A stretch of 64,000 bases of DNA from an uncultured Ellagibacter sp. (GCF_934643285.1 NZ_CAKUBT010000003.1:95242-159241), one strand, 5' to 3'. Positions 8,719 through 17,177 are shown, numbered from the stretch's first letter. The notes: generated from the sequence alone by a model not told the origin. Translations and numbers: made by a program.

Positions 8719-9135
8719 CTATACGACGTGCTCGCCGCCACCGAGCCACTCTCCTGTTGCCAACCAAAGCTCGAAGAAGACGAGCCACTCCATGGCCCAT
8801 GGTACATACGTGTCGGCTATGAGCTGTCCGCTGTCCCAATCTCGCCTTTGAAGGCAAAGCTTCACGCTCTTTGACTTTTCATCAAATCCGAATTGGTGGG
8901 GTATCGAGCCGAGGTCTTCGCATCGCTCAAGTGCCCCGGATCTGGCCCAGACTTCTGGGAATCGTCCTTTGCTCCAAGTCAGCCGAAGCTCGTATGTCTC
9001 GCATCCTTCGGTCGGGGTGAGCATGGCCTCCCAGGTCAGTATTCCTTTGCTGTGCGTTACGCTCGAGTTTGGGAAGCGGTGCTTTAAAGCGAAAAGTTGC
9101 TGCCCCATGCTCAGCGATCTTGCCGCATGCCTCAT
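8719..9135 (-). CDS. E2-only CBASS regulator (Cap2-like E2 domain)
   Basis: The 138-residue protein has the profile of stand-alone prokaryotic E2 proteins in short type II CBASS operons. The conserved end reads ADTYVPWAMEWLVFFELW and then LATGEWLGGGEH, and a candidate catalytic Cys (C94) sits in the preceding KLCL motif. In characterised systems such an E2 acts on the nucleotidyltransferase to control its activity without a full E1. The start at 9135 overlaps the nucleotidyltransferase stop (ATGA), so translation is probably coupled. No E1 or JAB gene is nearby. Confidence 0.75.
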   Translation of the reverse strand: MRHAARSLSMGQQLFALKHRFPNSSVTHSKGILTWEAMLTPTEGCETYELRLTWSKGRFPEVWARSGALERCEDLGSIPHQFGFDEKSKSVKLCLQRRDWDSGQLIADTYVPWAMEWLVFFELWLATGEWLGGGEHVV

Positions 9136-10250
9136 AGGCCGAAGAACGTGTGGTTGGGGATTGCCTTCTCGCCATGCAGCGCAAGAGGGGCGATGCCGGC
9201 CGCTGAGGCGAAGAGCTCGCCGTTCTCCCGCCGGCTTTTTAGCGTGCCGCCGAACTCCTTGAAGGCGGCATTGGCCTGTCGATTGCCCATGCAGCTTCCC
9301 AGGTGCTCCTTGAGCTTGTCCATGCCCTTGGTGTTCAGCGCCGTATCAACGAGGTCGGATTTTGCGGCTGCGAGCCAATCGTGGAACGCGGCTGCCTTCT
9401 CAGGGCAATCGTTCCATTTGTCGGCGAAGTTCTCGTATTCGTCCACTGGGTTTTTGATGCTGTAGATGCCGTTTCGGCATTCCACGTATTGGTCCATGCG
9501 GCTCAGAATCCCCTGGATCGCATCGAACGTGCCCTGCTCGTTTCTGTAGGCGCGGGCGGCTAGCGTTGTGATGATTATCGATATCGGGGCATCGTCGCGG
9601 CCGGCGAACATGATGTTCCGGTGATGCTTGAGTATCTGGACGGCTTGCTGCAGAGGCGACTTGACGGAGTACTCGGGAACCTCCTCTAACGAGCAGGAGA
9701 TGGTCGACGATGCCCTCGACCTCGCGACCTCGTAGGGGCGACCGGCCTTGGCGATGAACCAGTCGCGGTAGCCTTTCGGGTTGCTGTACCTGTCGGAATA
9801 GCTTCCGTCCGGGTTCTTGTGGGTGAGCCTGATCGCCGTGTCGTCACTGCAGTGGGTGATGTCTGGCGAGCAGGGCAGCACGTCCATGTGGAACTTGTCA
9901 TATTGGAATGTCCAGCATCTCTTGCCTTCGTCTTCGGTGTCCTTGCGGTAGCCTCTAAGGCTTTTCCCCACGGCTTTCTTGATGTGCGATGCTGGCGCAG
10001 AGGCCGCGTCTTCCATCTCGCATACCAGGTCGATGTCGTAATCCTCGTCCTCGCCGCTTATGGGCCTGATCACTGTTCCTAGTGCGAACGAGCCCTGGGT
10101 GTAGACGTCGGTCTCGCCAAGGGAGGTATCGTCGTCTAGGTGCCTCCCGACGGATTTGTAGCTGCGCTCTGCGGCATCGGCCATCGCATCGGTTATGCTG
10201 ATGGACTCGGCGAGCTTCGAGTAAAGGATATCCAGGTTATGGCTAGTCAT
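9132..10250 (-). CDS. CBASS cyclic-oligonucleotide synthase (CD-NTase)
   Basis: The 372-residue protein has the CD-NTase active site: GSFALGTVIRP (about 53-63) followed by DEDYDIDLVCEM (about 68-79), with metal-binding D72 and D74, and a third acidic position in KFHMDVLP. These enzymes make cyclic di- or trinucleotide signals after phage infection. The start overlaps the HNH-SAVED stop by 8 bases. The clade and product cannot be fixed by eye. The SAVED partner points to a cyclic oligonucleotide ligand. Confidence 0.88.
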   Translation of the reverse strand: MTSHNLDILYSKLAESISITDAMADAAERSYKSVGRHLDDDTSLGETDVYTQGSFALGTVIRPISGEDEDYDIDLVCEMEDAASAPASHIKKAVGKSLRGYRKDTEDEGKRCWTFQYDKFHMDVLPCSPDITHCSDDTAIRLTHKNPDGSYSDRYSNPKGYRDWFIAKAGRPYEVARSRASSTISCSLEEVPEYSVKSPLQQAVQILKHHRNIMFAGRDDAPISIIITTLAARAYRNEQGTFDAIQGILSRMDQYVECRNGIYSIKNPVDEYENFADKWNDCPEKAAAFHDWLAAAKSDLVDTALNTKGMDKLKEHLGSCMGNRQANAAFKEFGGTLKSRRENGELFASAAGIAPLALHGEKAIPNHTFFGL

Positions 10251-11352
10251 CGCTGCCTCCGATCTCTATCGACTGGCTGAATTTGCCGTCGGTCTTCTCG
10301 TAGACGACGGCCTTGGTGAGAAGGTTGCGGTTGAAGAGGCCGCCTAGCGTGACGGCCATGCTGACGGGAAGGGCGGGGAAGATGTGGACCTTCGCGACAT
10401 GCGGCATTGCGGAGTGGACTTCGTCAAGGAGGCTGATCGCCTCGCGCTCGAAGGCCCTGACGTCCTCCTGCGTGCGGGCTATATACACGGAAGGGTTTGC
10501 TGCCCTTAACTCCACGACGGGCATTCCGGAGCTTGTCACTTCAGCAGGCAGGGTTTCCTTGCTGACGGCGCCGCTGACGGAGAGCACCAGCGCGACTTCG
10601 GCCGAATCGGAGGAGGGGACGGCGTCGTGCTGGAAAGAGCTTTGGCGCTCCTCGTCATGCCAGCACCAAGAGTCCGTATCCCGCTGCTTCTGAAACACGG
10701 TTACCTGCTGCTTGTCTCCGATGAGGCTGCCCAAGGCTATCAAGATCGGCTGGGGCGCGATTGCGAAGATGGCAAGCGGCACGGTCGGGTCCATGGTTAG
10801 TCTGCGGCTGTTGATTTTCCTGGCAAGCAGAGAGCAATCGTTGGCGATCGATCCCGACGCCGCATTCGAGTCCATGACCCTGATTTCCGTGTCCCCTGCG
10901 TGCACCATGCCGGAGGAGGCCATGGCTTGGGACCATTCGCTGCGCGATATCTCGGTCGCATTCCCATGTATGGGGCAGGTGACGGTGATAACGTATGCGC
11001 TCTGGGGCCTCGAAGCCTGCATTACCTTGCTGACATACTCTTCGCGTTTGGACTTTATGCTTCGTAGCACGTCCGCGGTGTACGTAACTTCGTCGTCGTC
11101 GATGGTCTTGTGGCACTGCGGGCACAGGAGCATAAGATTCTCTATGGAGTTCCTGTCGTCCTCCGACAGATTCTCGTTGAACCGGGGGCCGTCCCCGCTG
11201 TATGCGTGGATATGGGCTATGTTCGAGTAGTTGCCCGATGTTCTATATGCGCCTCCCTCGAACAGCGGCTTGGAGCATATCTGGCAGCATCCGGCGGCCT
11301 TGCCCCACAGCGCGTCCCTTGTTGCGGATGGAATGTTTTTGCGATTGCCCAA
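10243..11352 (-). CDS. cap5: HNH-SAVED CBASS effector nuclease (Cap5-like)
   Basis: The 369-residue protein has an N-terminal HNH domain (residues about 20-85) with CQIC, the NIAHIHAYS segment and MLLCPQCHKTID, giving the His/Asn residues and a four-Cys zinc site. The C-terminal half fits a SAVED sensor domain (PLAIFAIAPQPILIALGSLI; FPALPVSMAVTLGG). Cap5-type effectors degrade DNA when SAVED binds the cyclic nucleotide. It is the first gene of the operon, divergent from the AbiL pair. Confidence 0.88.
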   Translation of the reverse strand: MGNRKNIPSATRDALWGKAAGCCQICSKPLFEGGAYRTSGNYSNIAHIHAYSGDGPRFNENLSEDDRNSIENLMLLCPQCHKTIDDDEVTYTADVLRSIKSKREEYVSKVMQASRPQSAYVITVTCPIHGNATEISRSEWSQAMASSGMVHAGDTEIRVMDSNAASGSIANDCSLLARKINSRRLTMDPTVPLAIFAIAPQPILIALGSLIGDKQQVTVFQKQRDTDSWCWHDEERQSSFQHDAVPSSDSAEVALVLSVSGAVSKETLPAEVTSSGMPVVELRAANPSVYIARTQEDVRAFEREAISLLDEVHSAMPHVAKVHIFPALPVSMAVTLGGLFNRNLLTKAVVYEKTDGKFSQSIEIGGSDD

Positions 11353-11410
11353 TCAAACCTCCTGAATCATTTATTTGTCGAAATTCTCGTCGTTTGCCAA
11401 GATAATATCA

Positions 11411-11431
11411 TTTGACGAAAAAAGCGTCAAA
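11411..11431. promoter_or_regulatory. Inverted repeat between divergent CBASS and AbiL operons
   Basis: TTTGACG-N7-CGTCAAA is a perfect 7-bp inverted repeat in the 153-base AT-rich space between cap5 (starts 11352, minus) and the AbiL ATPase (starts 11506, plus). Its position suits an operator acting on one or both defence operons. No regulator gene is adjacent. Confidence 0.4.
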
Positions 11432-11505
11432 TATTAGAATCACTTTAGATATATCGACAGGAATGACCCGGCGTTTTCGCGTTGGGTTTCAAAATGGAGG
11501 AAACG

Positions 11506-12906
11506 ATGCTCATCCGGCTCTCTTTTAAGAACTTCAAATCTGTTGGGCTGGAGCCCGTCACCCTAGAGATGGTCTCCTCTGCGAAGGTGCGCAAGCTGAA
11601 AGGGCACGTCTGCGCCTCCTCCAAGGAGGCGAAAATTCTGCGCAACGCCGTGATTTATGGTGGCAATGCCGCAGGCAAGAGCACCCTATACAAGGCTTTC
11701 GCGTTCATGAAGGCCGCCGTCATGGGCGGGGGGCTGCCCCAAGAAGGGATAAGGGAGTACTGCCGCTGTGGGGAGGGGCACGCCGAGGACGAGTCCACTT
11801 TCGACATCCAGTTCGAAACCGAAGGGCGCGTCTTCGACTACGGTTTCAGCTGCATTCTGTCAAAGATGCATGTCACCTCGGAGTGGCTCTACTCCCTGGG
11901 CGGCGACGCGAAGCCCCTCTTCCTCAGAGACGGCGTGTCGTCGATAGATTGCAGCGGGGTTCGAGAGGCCGCCGATAATGCGGATGTCGCCAGGCTCGAC
12001 GTTTACGCTGACGACTTCTGCCATGATCAGTCGGAGACGATGGGGTCTGGCCTGTTTCTCTCCTACATAGGAAAGGGCCGCTCGTTCTCGGGCGACTCGG
12101 CTCTCGATGCGCTCAAGAGGGCTTTCGCATGGTTCGATGCGGGGATCGAGACGATCGGCGTCAACCAGCGTGCCTCTTCCACCGAGTACTACACGGAATC
12201 GAGTACGCTTGACCAGGTGGCCGAGGTCCTCTCGTCCTTCGACACAGGCATCAGCGGACTGTGCAAAGAGGAGGTCGGAATGGACGAGCTCGACAAGGTC
12301 GTCCCGCCCGAGATCAGGTTCACCATTACCGAGCTGCTGAGGGCCAACGCCCCTAAACGCGACAGCGACAAATTCGGTTTGACCATTCGCAACGAGGACT
12401 TCTTCGTGGGAATCGAGCGCGAAGGGGCCGGTGAGCCTAAAGCCACGGTTTTGAGGACGAGGCACGGAGGGTCTTTGCTGACGTTCGACTTCCAGGACGA
12501 GTCGGACGGCACGAGGCGTTTGTTCGACTTCATGGATATCCTGTTCACCCAAAGCGAGGACAAGGTGTTCGTGATCGACGAGCTCAACAGGAGCTTTCAT
12601 CCCATGCTGACGCAGCACCTGGTTGAATTGTTCAACCAGGTGCACGCGAACGACGACTGCCAGCTGGTGTTCACGACACATGAGAACGACATAATGTCCT
12701 ACGAGTACTTCCGCCGCGATGAAATCTGGTTCGTGGAGCGCGACGAGGAAGGTTTGTCGAGGTTGTACCCCCTTGACGACTTCGCCGCCGACGGGGCGCG
12801 CTCGGATGCCCGCCTGAACAAGAAGTACCTGGAGGGCAGGTACGGCGGCGTGCCCGTTATCGACCTGTCTCGCGCCCGCGCCGCGCTGAATGTTCGGGAG
12901 GGTTAG
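11506..12906 (+). CDS. AbiLi/RloA-type AAA ATPase (abortive infection)
   Basis: The 466-residue protein starts at 11506, chosen for the GGAGG motif 8 bases upstream rather than the ATG at 11482. It opens with the RecF/OLD-like LIRLSFKNFKSVG. It has Walker A GGNAAGKST (52-60), a Walker B region KVFVIDELNRSFHP and a downstream FTTHEND motif. Together with the RloB-like gene after it, this matches the AbiL (RloA/RloB) two-gene defence system, in which the ATPase presumably senses infection. Confidence 0.82.
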   Translation: MLIRLSFKNFKSVGLEPVTLEMVSSAKVRKLKGHVCASSKEAKILRNAVIYGGNAAGKSTLYKAFAFMKAAVMGGGLPQEGIREYCRCGEGHAEDESTFDIQFETEGRVFDYGFSCILSKMHVTSEWLYSLGGDAKPLFLRDGVSSIDCSGVREAADNADVARLDVYADDFCHDQSETMGSGLFLSYIGKGRSFSGDSALDALKRAFAWFDAGIETIGVNQRASSTEYYTESSTLDQVAEVLSSFDTGISGLCKEEVGMDELDKVVPPEIRFTITELLRANAPKRDSDKFGLTIRNEDFFVGIEREGAGEPKATVLRTRHGGSLLTFDFQDESDGTRRLFDFMDILFTQSEDKVFVIDELNRSFHPMLTQHLVELFNQVHANDDCQLVFTTHENDIMSYEYFRRDEIWFVERDEEGLSRLYPLDDFAADGARSDARLNKKYLEGRYGGVPVIDLSRARAALNVREG

Positions 12907-12907
12907 C

Positions 12908-13666
12908 ATGCCCCCTCTGAACTCCCTTGAAACCTGGTCGGTTCGCTCCGCTAGAGGAGGTAGGAAACCGAAATCGAAGTGCTTCTTCATCGGCGAGGGG
13001 CCGAATACCGAGTATTGGTATCTGGAGTCGCTTGCCGTGCGGCTCGCAAAGATGAACGCCCCTGAGCTCATCGAGCTCAGGCCCGTGGAGAGGACCGGCA
13101 ACGAGAGAAACCAGTCCGCGCCGAAGAAGCTCCTGGAGCAGGCGCGGCTCATCCGGGGCGATGCGGAGGCGTTTGGGTTCGACCCCGAGACGGACCGCAT
13201 TGTCGTGTTCTTCGATGCCGACGTGTACAAGGGCGACTCCGAGCGCTATGCGTCCGACCTCGGCATGTTCTCCGGGGTTGCCGAGGTTGCGGTGACGAAC
13301 CCGAGCTTCGAGCTGTATCTCCTACTGCACCTCGACGACGCGTTGGAGGAGTACGTCTTGCCTAATGAGGAGGAGATTCTCGGCAACGGCTATGTCGGCG
13401 GCAAACGTCGCTACGTCGAAAAGCTCGCGAGCGATGTCCTCGGCTTCAACGTGAAGCATAACGAGAAAGTCGGAGGACTTGCGCGACGTTTTGGGGTTGC
13501 GGTTATGAACGAGCGGGCGCTCAACCAGGATCCGTCTCAATCCATCGGCCGGCTCACCAGCAACGTGGGCGCGCGTATCATGGAGATCATGCGCACCGGC
13601 GCGTCTTCCGAGGAAAGCTACCTCGGGCTGTGCAGGCGTCTCGGAGTCGAAGACGAACTTGCTTGA
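12908..13666 (+). CDS. AbiLii/RloB-like protein
   Basis: The 252-residue protein starts at 12908, one base after the ATPase stop, with GGGAGGG as ribosome site. RloB-family motifs are visible: FFIGEGPNTEYWYLESL near the N-terminus, the acidic RIVVFFDADVYKGD and NPSFELYLLLH. These resemble a TOPRIM-like nuclease fold. It is the expected effector partner of the preceding ATPase. Confidence 0.82.
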   Translation: MPPLNSLETWSVRSARGGRKPKSKCFFIGEGPNTEYWYLESLAVRLAKMNAPELIELRPVERTGNERNQSAPKKLLEQARLIRGDAEAFGFDPETDRIVVFFDADVYKGDSERYASDLGMFSGVAEVAVTNPSFELYLLLHLDDALEEYVLPNEEEILGNGYVGGKRRYVEKLASDVLGFNVKHNEKVGGLARRFGVAVMNERALNQDPSQSIGRLTSNVGARIMEIMRTGASSEESYLGLCRRLGVEDELA

Positions 13667-13670
13667 TAAC

Positions 13671-13800
13671 CTCGTGCGCAAAACGGTCAGCTGCGGTCAG
13701 CTGAGTCGTTTGCACATACAGCAGACATCTCTTCGCCCATGCTCGCGCAGCATTCGCATCGGAGCCCTGCCCGCCTCAGCATGCTCAAGCGGGCAGGGCG
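13671..13800. repeat. Dispersed repeat, copy 2 of 3, with GC-rich hairpin
   Basis: CTCGTGCGCAAAACGGTCAG at 13671 recurs at 15312. The downstream CAGCAGACATC and CATGCTCGCGC blocks recur at 15367 and, diverged, at 7969. It ends in an 11-bp perfect stem (GCCCTGCCCGC at 13764-13774 with 13789-13799). Two copies thus flank the IS3 element at 13999-15303 in the same orientation. Confidence 0.65.
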
Positions 13801-13850
13801 CCTTGCCGAGGAGAAGCGCCCAGAGCTTTCCGCGAAGCCGGCCGCCCCTC

Positions 13851-14000
13851 AACTCGCTTTCCGGGGGATGCCGGCGGCGAACGGCATCCCTCCCAGCGCG
13901 GTCGTCTGCAGCGCGAGCAGCCTCACGGCCTGCGAGAAGTTCGTGCCCAGGCCCTTGAGCACGGACTCCATCTCGCCAGCGACGTCCTCCGGGATCTTTG
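13851..14000 (-). pseudogene. 3' remnant of a RelB/DinJ-type antitoxin cut by IS3
   Basis: The minus-strand frame from the IS boundary reads KIPEDVAGEMESVLKGLG, then FSQAVRLLALQTTALGGMPF and AAGIPRKAS before TGA. This matches the end of DinJ/RelB antitoxins (dimerisation helix plus the GG(M/I)PF motif). The N-terminus is missing exactly at the IS end. No toxin gene is seen downstream. Confidence 0.6.
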
Positions 14001-14038
14001 ACCTGTGTCAAGATTTCGGACACTTTGGCTAGAGGAAT

Positions 14039-14980
14039 TTACGCGGCCGAGGGCATCGCCTCCGGCTCCGGCCTCGTGCGCTCGAAGAACGACTCCATGG
14101 CCTGCGCCGGCACCTGGTAGCCGATGGTGGAGTGCGGCCGCCTGCGGTTGTAGTCGGCCTCGATGAACTCGACGACGGCGTGCTTGGCGTCGGCCCTGGT
14201 GGCGAATCTCCTCCTGTGGTACATCTCGTTCTTGAGCGTCGCGAAGAACGACTCGGCCACGGCGTTGTCGTGGCAGCTGCCGGTGCGGCCGCAGGAGAGG
14301 CGCACGTCGTTGTCGCGCGCCCATTCCGCGAGGAGCCGGCTGGTGTATTGCGCCCCCCTGTCGCTGTGGAATATGGCGTTTCCCGCCACGTAGCCGCGGG
14401 ATTTCGCGGATTCCAGCGCCGCCACGGCGATGTCGGCGGTCATCCTGTCGGCGAGCGACCAGCCGACCACCATGCGCGTGCACAGGTCGATCACGGTGGC
14501 GAGGAAAAGCCATCCCTCGCCGGTGCGCAGGTAGGTGATGTCGCCCACGAGCTTGTAGGTGGGGACGGGGCTCGCGAAGTCGCGGCGCACCAGGTCGGGG
14601 CGGGGCCTGGCCTTGGGGTCGGGGACCGCGGTCCTTTTCCTTGCGTTGGGCGTGCAGCCGCGTATCCCCAGCTTGCGCATCAATTTCAGGACTCGGTAGC
14701 GCGTCAAGCGGGAGAATTCCGGCGGCAGTATCGCGTACACGAACCTGAACCCGAAGCGCCTGTCGGATTCCAGCCACACGCGCATCACCGCGTCGCGCTC
14801 GGCGGACCAGTCGTCTTCCGGGCAGCCGTTCGCGAGCCACGAGCAGGAGCCCGACCGGCTCACGCCGAGAATGCGGGCCGTCAGGGAGACGGGGAACCCG
14901 GCCTTCTCCTCCAGCATGAGGCGGTAGCGCGCGGCCACCCCTGCTCTTTGGCGAAGAAGGCCGCGGCTTTTTTCAGGAAC
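14039..14980 (-). CDS. IS3-family DDE transposase (orfB)
   Basis: The frame gives an rve-type transposase with an intact catalytic triad: LVGDITYLRTGEG, AIFHSDRGAQYTS and NAVAESFFATLK. An HTH_21-like region with RFGFRFVYAI precedes it. It has no strong start of its own and is probably made as an orfAB fusion through -1 slippage on the AAAAAAG run near 14970. An internal ATG at about 14918 is the alternative start. Confidence 0.82.
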   Translation of the reverse strand, partial: VPEKSRGLLRQRAGVAARYRLMLEEKAGFPVSLTARILGVSRSGSCSWLANGCPEDDWSAERDAVMRVWLESDRRFGFRFVYAILPPEFSRLTRYRVLKLMRKLGIRGCTPNARKRTAVPDPKARPRPDLVRRDFASPVPTYKLVGDITYLRTGEGWLFLATVIDLCTRMVVGWSLADRMTADIAVAALESAKSRGYVAGNAIFHSDRGAQYTSRLLAEWARDNDVRLSCGRTGSCHDNAVAESFFATLKNEMYHRRRFATRADAKHAVVEFIEADYNRRRPHSTIGYQVPAQAMESFFERTRPEPEAMPSAA

Positions 14981-15219
14981 GCGTTCTCCATCTCGAGCTC
15001 GCGTATGCGCCTCCTGGCCTCGCGCAGCTCGCGGTCCTCGGCCTTCGGGTCGGGCTGGCCGGAAAGCTCCCGCCTGCGCTTTATCACCCATTGGTTGACC
15101 GTCTTGGAATTGAGGCCCAGTTCCCTGCAGCATTCCGAGATCGGCCTTCCCGTCGAGATCACGTAGTCGGCGGTCTCGCGCCTGAACTCGTCGGTGTACT
15201 TGGCGGCTGGGTTCGACAT
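14881..15219 (-). CDS. IS3-family orfA (HTH, leucine zipper)
   Basis: The 112-residue protein starts MSNPAAKYTDEFRRETADYV, with a helix-turn-helix (ISECCRELGLNSKTVNQWV) and a charged coiled coil (ELREARRRIRELEMENAFLK). The frame crosses GAAAAAAG at about 14970, where a shift of -1 enters the transposase frame. The last about 30 residues after the run are a frame-specific tail. Confidence 0.82.
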   Translation of the reverse strand: MSNPAAKYTDEFRRETADYVISTGRPISECCRELGLNSKTVNQWVIKRRRELSGQPDPKAEDRELREARRRIRELEMENAFLKKAAAFFAKEQGWPRATASCWRRRPGSPSP

Positions 15220-15310
15220 GGCATCGTCCTTTCGTCGTCGTCGACTTGCATTCTAGACGGTCGGTTCCTCTAGCATGCGTGTCCGAAAAGACGATACAGG
15301 TCAGCGATAG

Positions 15311-15408
15311 CCTCGTGCGCAAAACGGTCAGCTGCGGTCGGTTCTCGGTCAGCTGAGTCGTTTGTCCAGCAGACATCCCTCCGCCCATGCTCGCGCGGCA
15401 TCCGCATT
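15311..15408. repeat. Dispersed repeat, copy 3 of 3
   Basis: CCTCGTGCGCAAAACGGTCA, an interrupted AGCTGAGTCGTTTG, CAGCAGACATCC and CATGCTCGCGCGGCATCCGC match copy 2 at 13671-13760, with an extra GGTTCTC insert. It lies immediately beyond the IS3 right end. Confidence 0.6.
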
Positions 15409-15419
15409 CCTCCTCTTCG

Positions 15420-15700
15420 CGTAGCCATGGTATTCGGATTCGGGCGCGCGCAAGATCCCGCATGCCTTTCTGATGGGGCCGAACTCGCCCCTGTGCTCTT
15501 TAAGGAACCCGCGCCTCGCGCATGGTCTTGACTCAAGAAGGCCCGGAAATTTTTTAGCAGCTCATTCTCGCGTTCGAGCTTCTCTATCCTTTTGCGGAGC
15601 TTCACGATCTCATAATCCTTGTTGACCTTCGGGCTGCCGTTTCCGGGGAAGGCGTCTTTGTCCATCTCCTCGTACTCTTGCGCCCACCGCCTCCCTCTCC
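15420..15700 (-). pseudogene. IS3-family orfA remnant related to copy 1
   Basis: The minus-strand frame reads RRWAQEYEEMDKDAFPGNGS, then NKDYEIVKLRKRIEKLEREN and LSQDHARGAGS. This is closely similar to the orfA at 1691-2052. The HTH half and the whole transposase are missing. It shows that a second element of the same type once lay here. Confidence 0.65.
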
Positions 15701-15749
15701 AACAAGCGCATCGGGAAGAGGTACAAGAATCCTGCCGCAGTTCCGTTGT

Positions 15750-15895
15750 GCGACGTTTTTTCGCCCGATTTGCCCTTTCATGATGGCTTGGGACACCCTC
15801 GAAAATTAAAACCCCAGGTCAGCGAAAAGCAAGTTGAATTATCCTTAGAAAAGATGGCACACATCTCGCTCAGTTGACCACGAACTAGCGGCTCT
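15750..15895. repeat. Diverged copy of the inverted-repeat element at 30793-30964
   Basis: TTGTGCGACGTTTTTT near 15750 and CTCAGTTGACCACGAACT near 15870 match the two ends of the inverted-repeat element at 30793-30964 in the same order. The interior is different. Nothing else is recognised in 15701-15965. Confidence 0.4.
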
Positions 15896-15965
15896 GCTCC
15901 CCAGGGGCGGAAATTTGGCGGGAATCCGGATCAGCGGCCCGACTGCTCTTCGCCCCGCAGCCCCG

Positions 15966-17177
15966 CTAAGCGTCGAACTCTCCCGTTTGACCCATGAGCC
16001 AGCGTCCCAGGTCGATGACTTTGATGCCGTCCCAGTCGGTTGTTTCGTGACCGGTTTTGGCGATGATGGCCTTGGGATAAGCGTCGCGAATTTTCCGCAA
16101 GGGCGTGATCTCTCGTTCGAAGGTGCTTTCCTGCGAGATATCGTCGCTCACCTGGATGTAGATGCGCTGTCCCTGCTTGGTGGCCACGAAGTCGACCTCT
16201 TTCTGGTAGAGAACACCGACGTATACCTCCCAACCTCGTCGCATCAGCTCGATCGCAACCATGTTCTCGTAGATGCGCCCGAAGTCGAGCCTGCGGGTTC
16301 CGAGCTTCGCGTAACGAAACGAATGGTCGACCAAGTAGTACTTGTCGCCCATCGAGAGATATTTCTTTCCCGCTACGTCGAATCGGCGCACGCGGTAGAA
16401 AGCGAATGCGTCGCAGAGGTGGTCGATGTAAGCCGCTAAGGTCTTGTCGTTAATCTTCAAACCCGCCTGCGAAAGCGTGGCCGCCATGCTCTTCAGCGAC
16501 GAGATGTTGCCGACGTTGTCCATAAGGAACTCGCATGTCCTTTTGAGCTGTTCAGCGTTGCGTATGCGGTATTTTTGCCTGATGTCCCGCAGGACGAGCG
16601 TGTCGAGCACGTCGGAGATGTAGACGAATCGAGCTCTCTCGTCGGGGTATAGATAGGAACCTGGCATACCTCCTTCTCGCAGGTAGCGCGTCAGGGCCTC
16701 GTCGGGCGATACGATTTCGTGGTATTGCGCGAACTCGGCGAGCGAGAAGGGGAACACTTCCACCTCGAAGGTCCTGCCCGTGAACAGGGTCGAGAGATCG
16801 TTCGACGGCAAAAAGGCGTTCGACCCGGTGATATAGATGTCGTACTTCTCGGATGCGTGCAGACTATTGATGGCCTTCTCGAAGCCCTCGCACATTTGCA
16901 CCTCGTCGATTATTAGCACATTATTGCAGTCCTCGACGAAATGCTTTTCGACGTAGTCGTGCAACGCGCAGTATTGCATAAGCGGTTCGAATTCGAGCAA
17001 GTTGAAGTTGATGCGTATGATGTTCGCCGTCGGGATGCTTGCCCGAATTTGGTCGGCGAACGCTTCAAGCAATTTCGACTTGCCGCAACGCCTGATGCCT
17101 GTGATCACCTTGATGTCGGGCGTGCCCATCGCGCTTGCAAGTTTATTCATGTAGGCGGTTCGGTATATGAGCTTCAT
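15966..17177 (-). CDS. AAA ATPase with DUF4143 domain
   Basis: The 403-residue protein has the AAA_14 domain, with Walker A TGIRRCGKSKLL (about 26-37), Walker B NVLIIDEVQM and the arginine-rich LFTGRTFEVEVFPFSLAEF segment. The C-terminal DUF4143 nuclease-like region contains KEVDFVATKQGQRIYIQV. Such proteins are common accessory genes in gut bacteria and their role is unknown. It appears complete and monocistronic. Confidence 0.85.
   Translation of the reverse strand: MKLIYRTAYMNKLASAMGTPDIKVITGIRRCGKSKLLEAFADQIRASIPTANIIRINFNLLEFEPLMQYCALHDYVEKHFVEDCNNVLIIDEVQMCEGFEKAINSLHASEKYDIYITGSNAFLPSNDLSTLFTGRTFEVEVFPFSLAEFAQYHEIVSPDEALTRYLREGGMPGSYLYPDERARFVYISDVLDTLVLRDIRQKYRIRNAEQLKRTCEFLMDNVGNISSLKSMAATLSQAGLKINDKTLAAYIDHLCDAFAFYRVRRFDVAGKKYLSMGDKYYLVDHSFRYAKLGTRRLDFGRIYENMVAIELMRRGWEVYVGVLYQKEVDFVATKQGQRIYIQVSDDISQESTFEREITPLRKIRDAYPKAIIAKTGHETTDWDGIKVIDLGRWLMGQTGEFDA

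Larger units (their letters stand above)
13999..15303 (-). mobile_element. IS3-family insertion sequence, apparently complete
   Basis: The two ends form long imperfect terminal inverted repeats: 13999-14037 and 15265-15303 share TGACCTGT at the tip, TTTCGGACAC inside and GCTAGAGGAA at the inner end. The element is about 1305 bp with overlapping orfA and orfB on the minus strand, joined at an A6 run. No target-site duplication is visible. All three DDE residues are present, so it may be functional. Confidence 0.85.
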
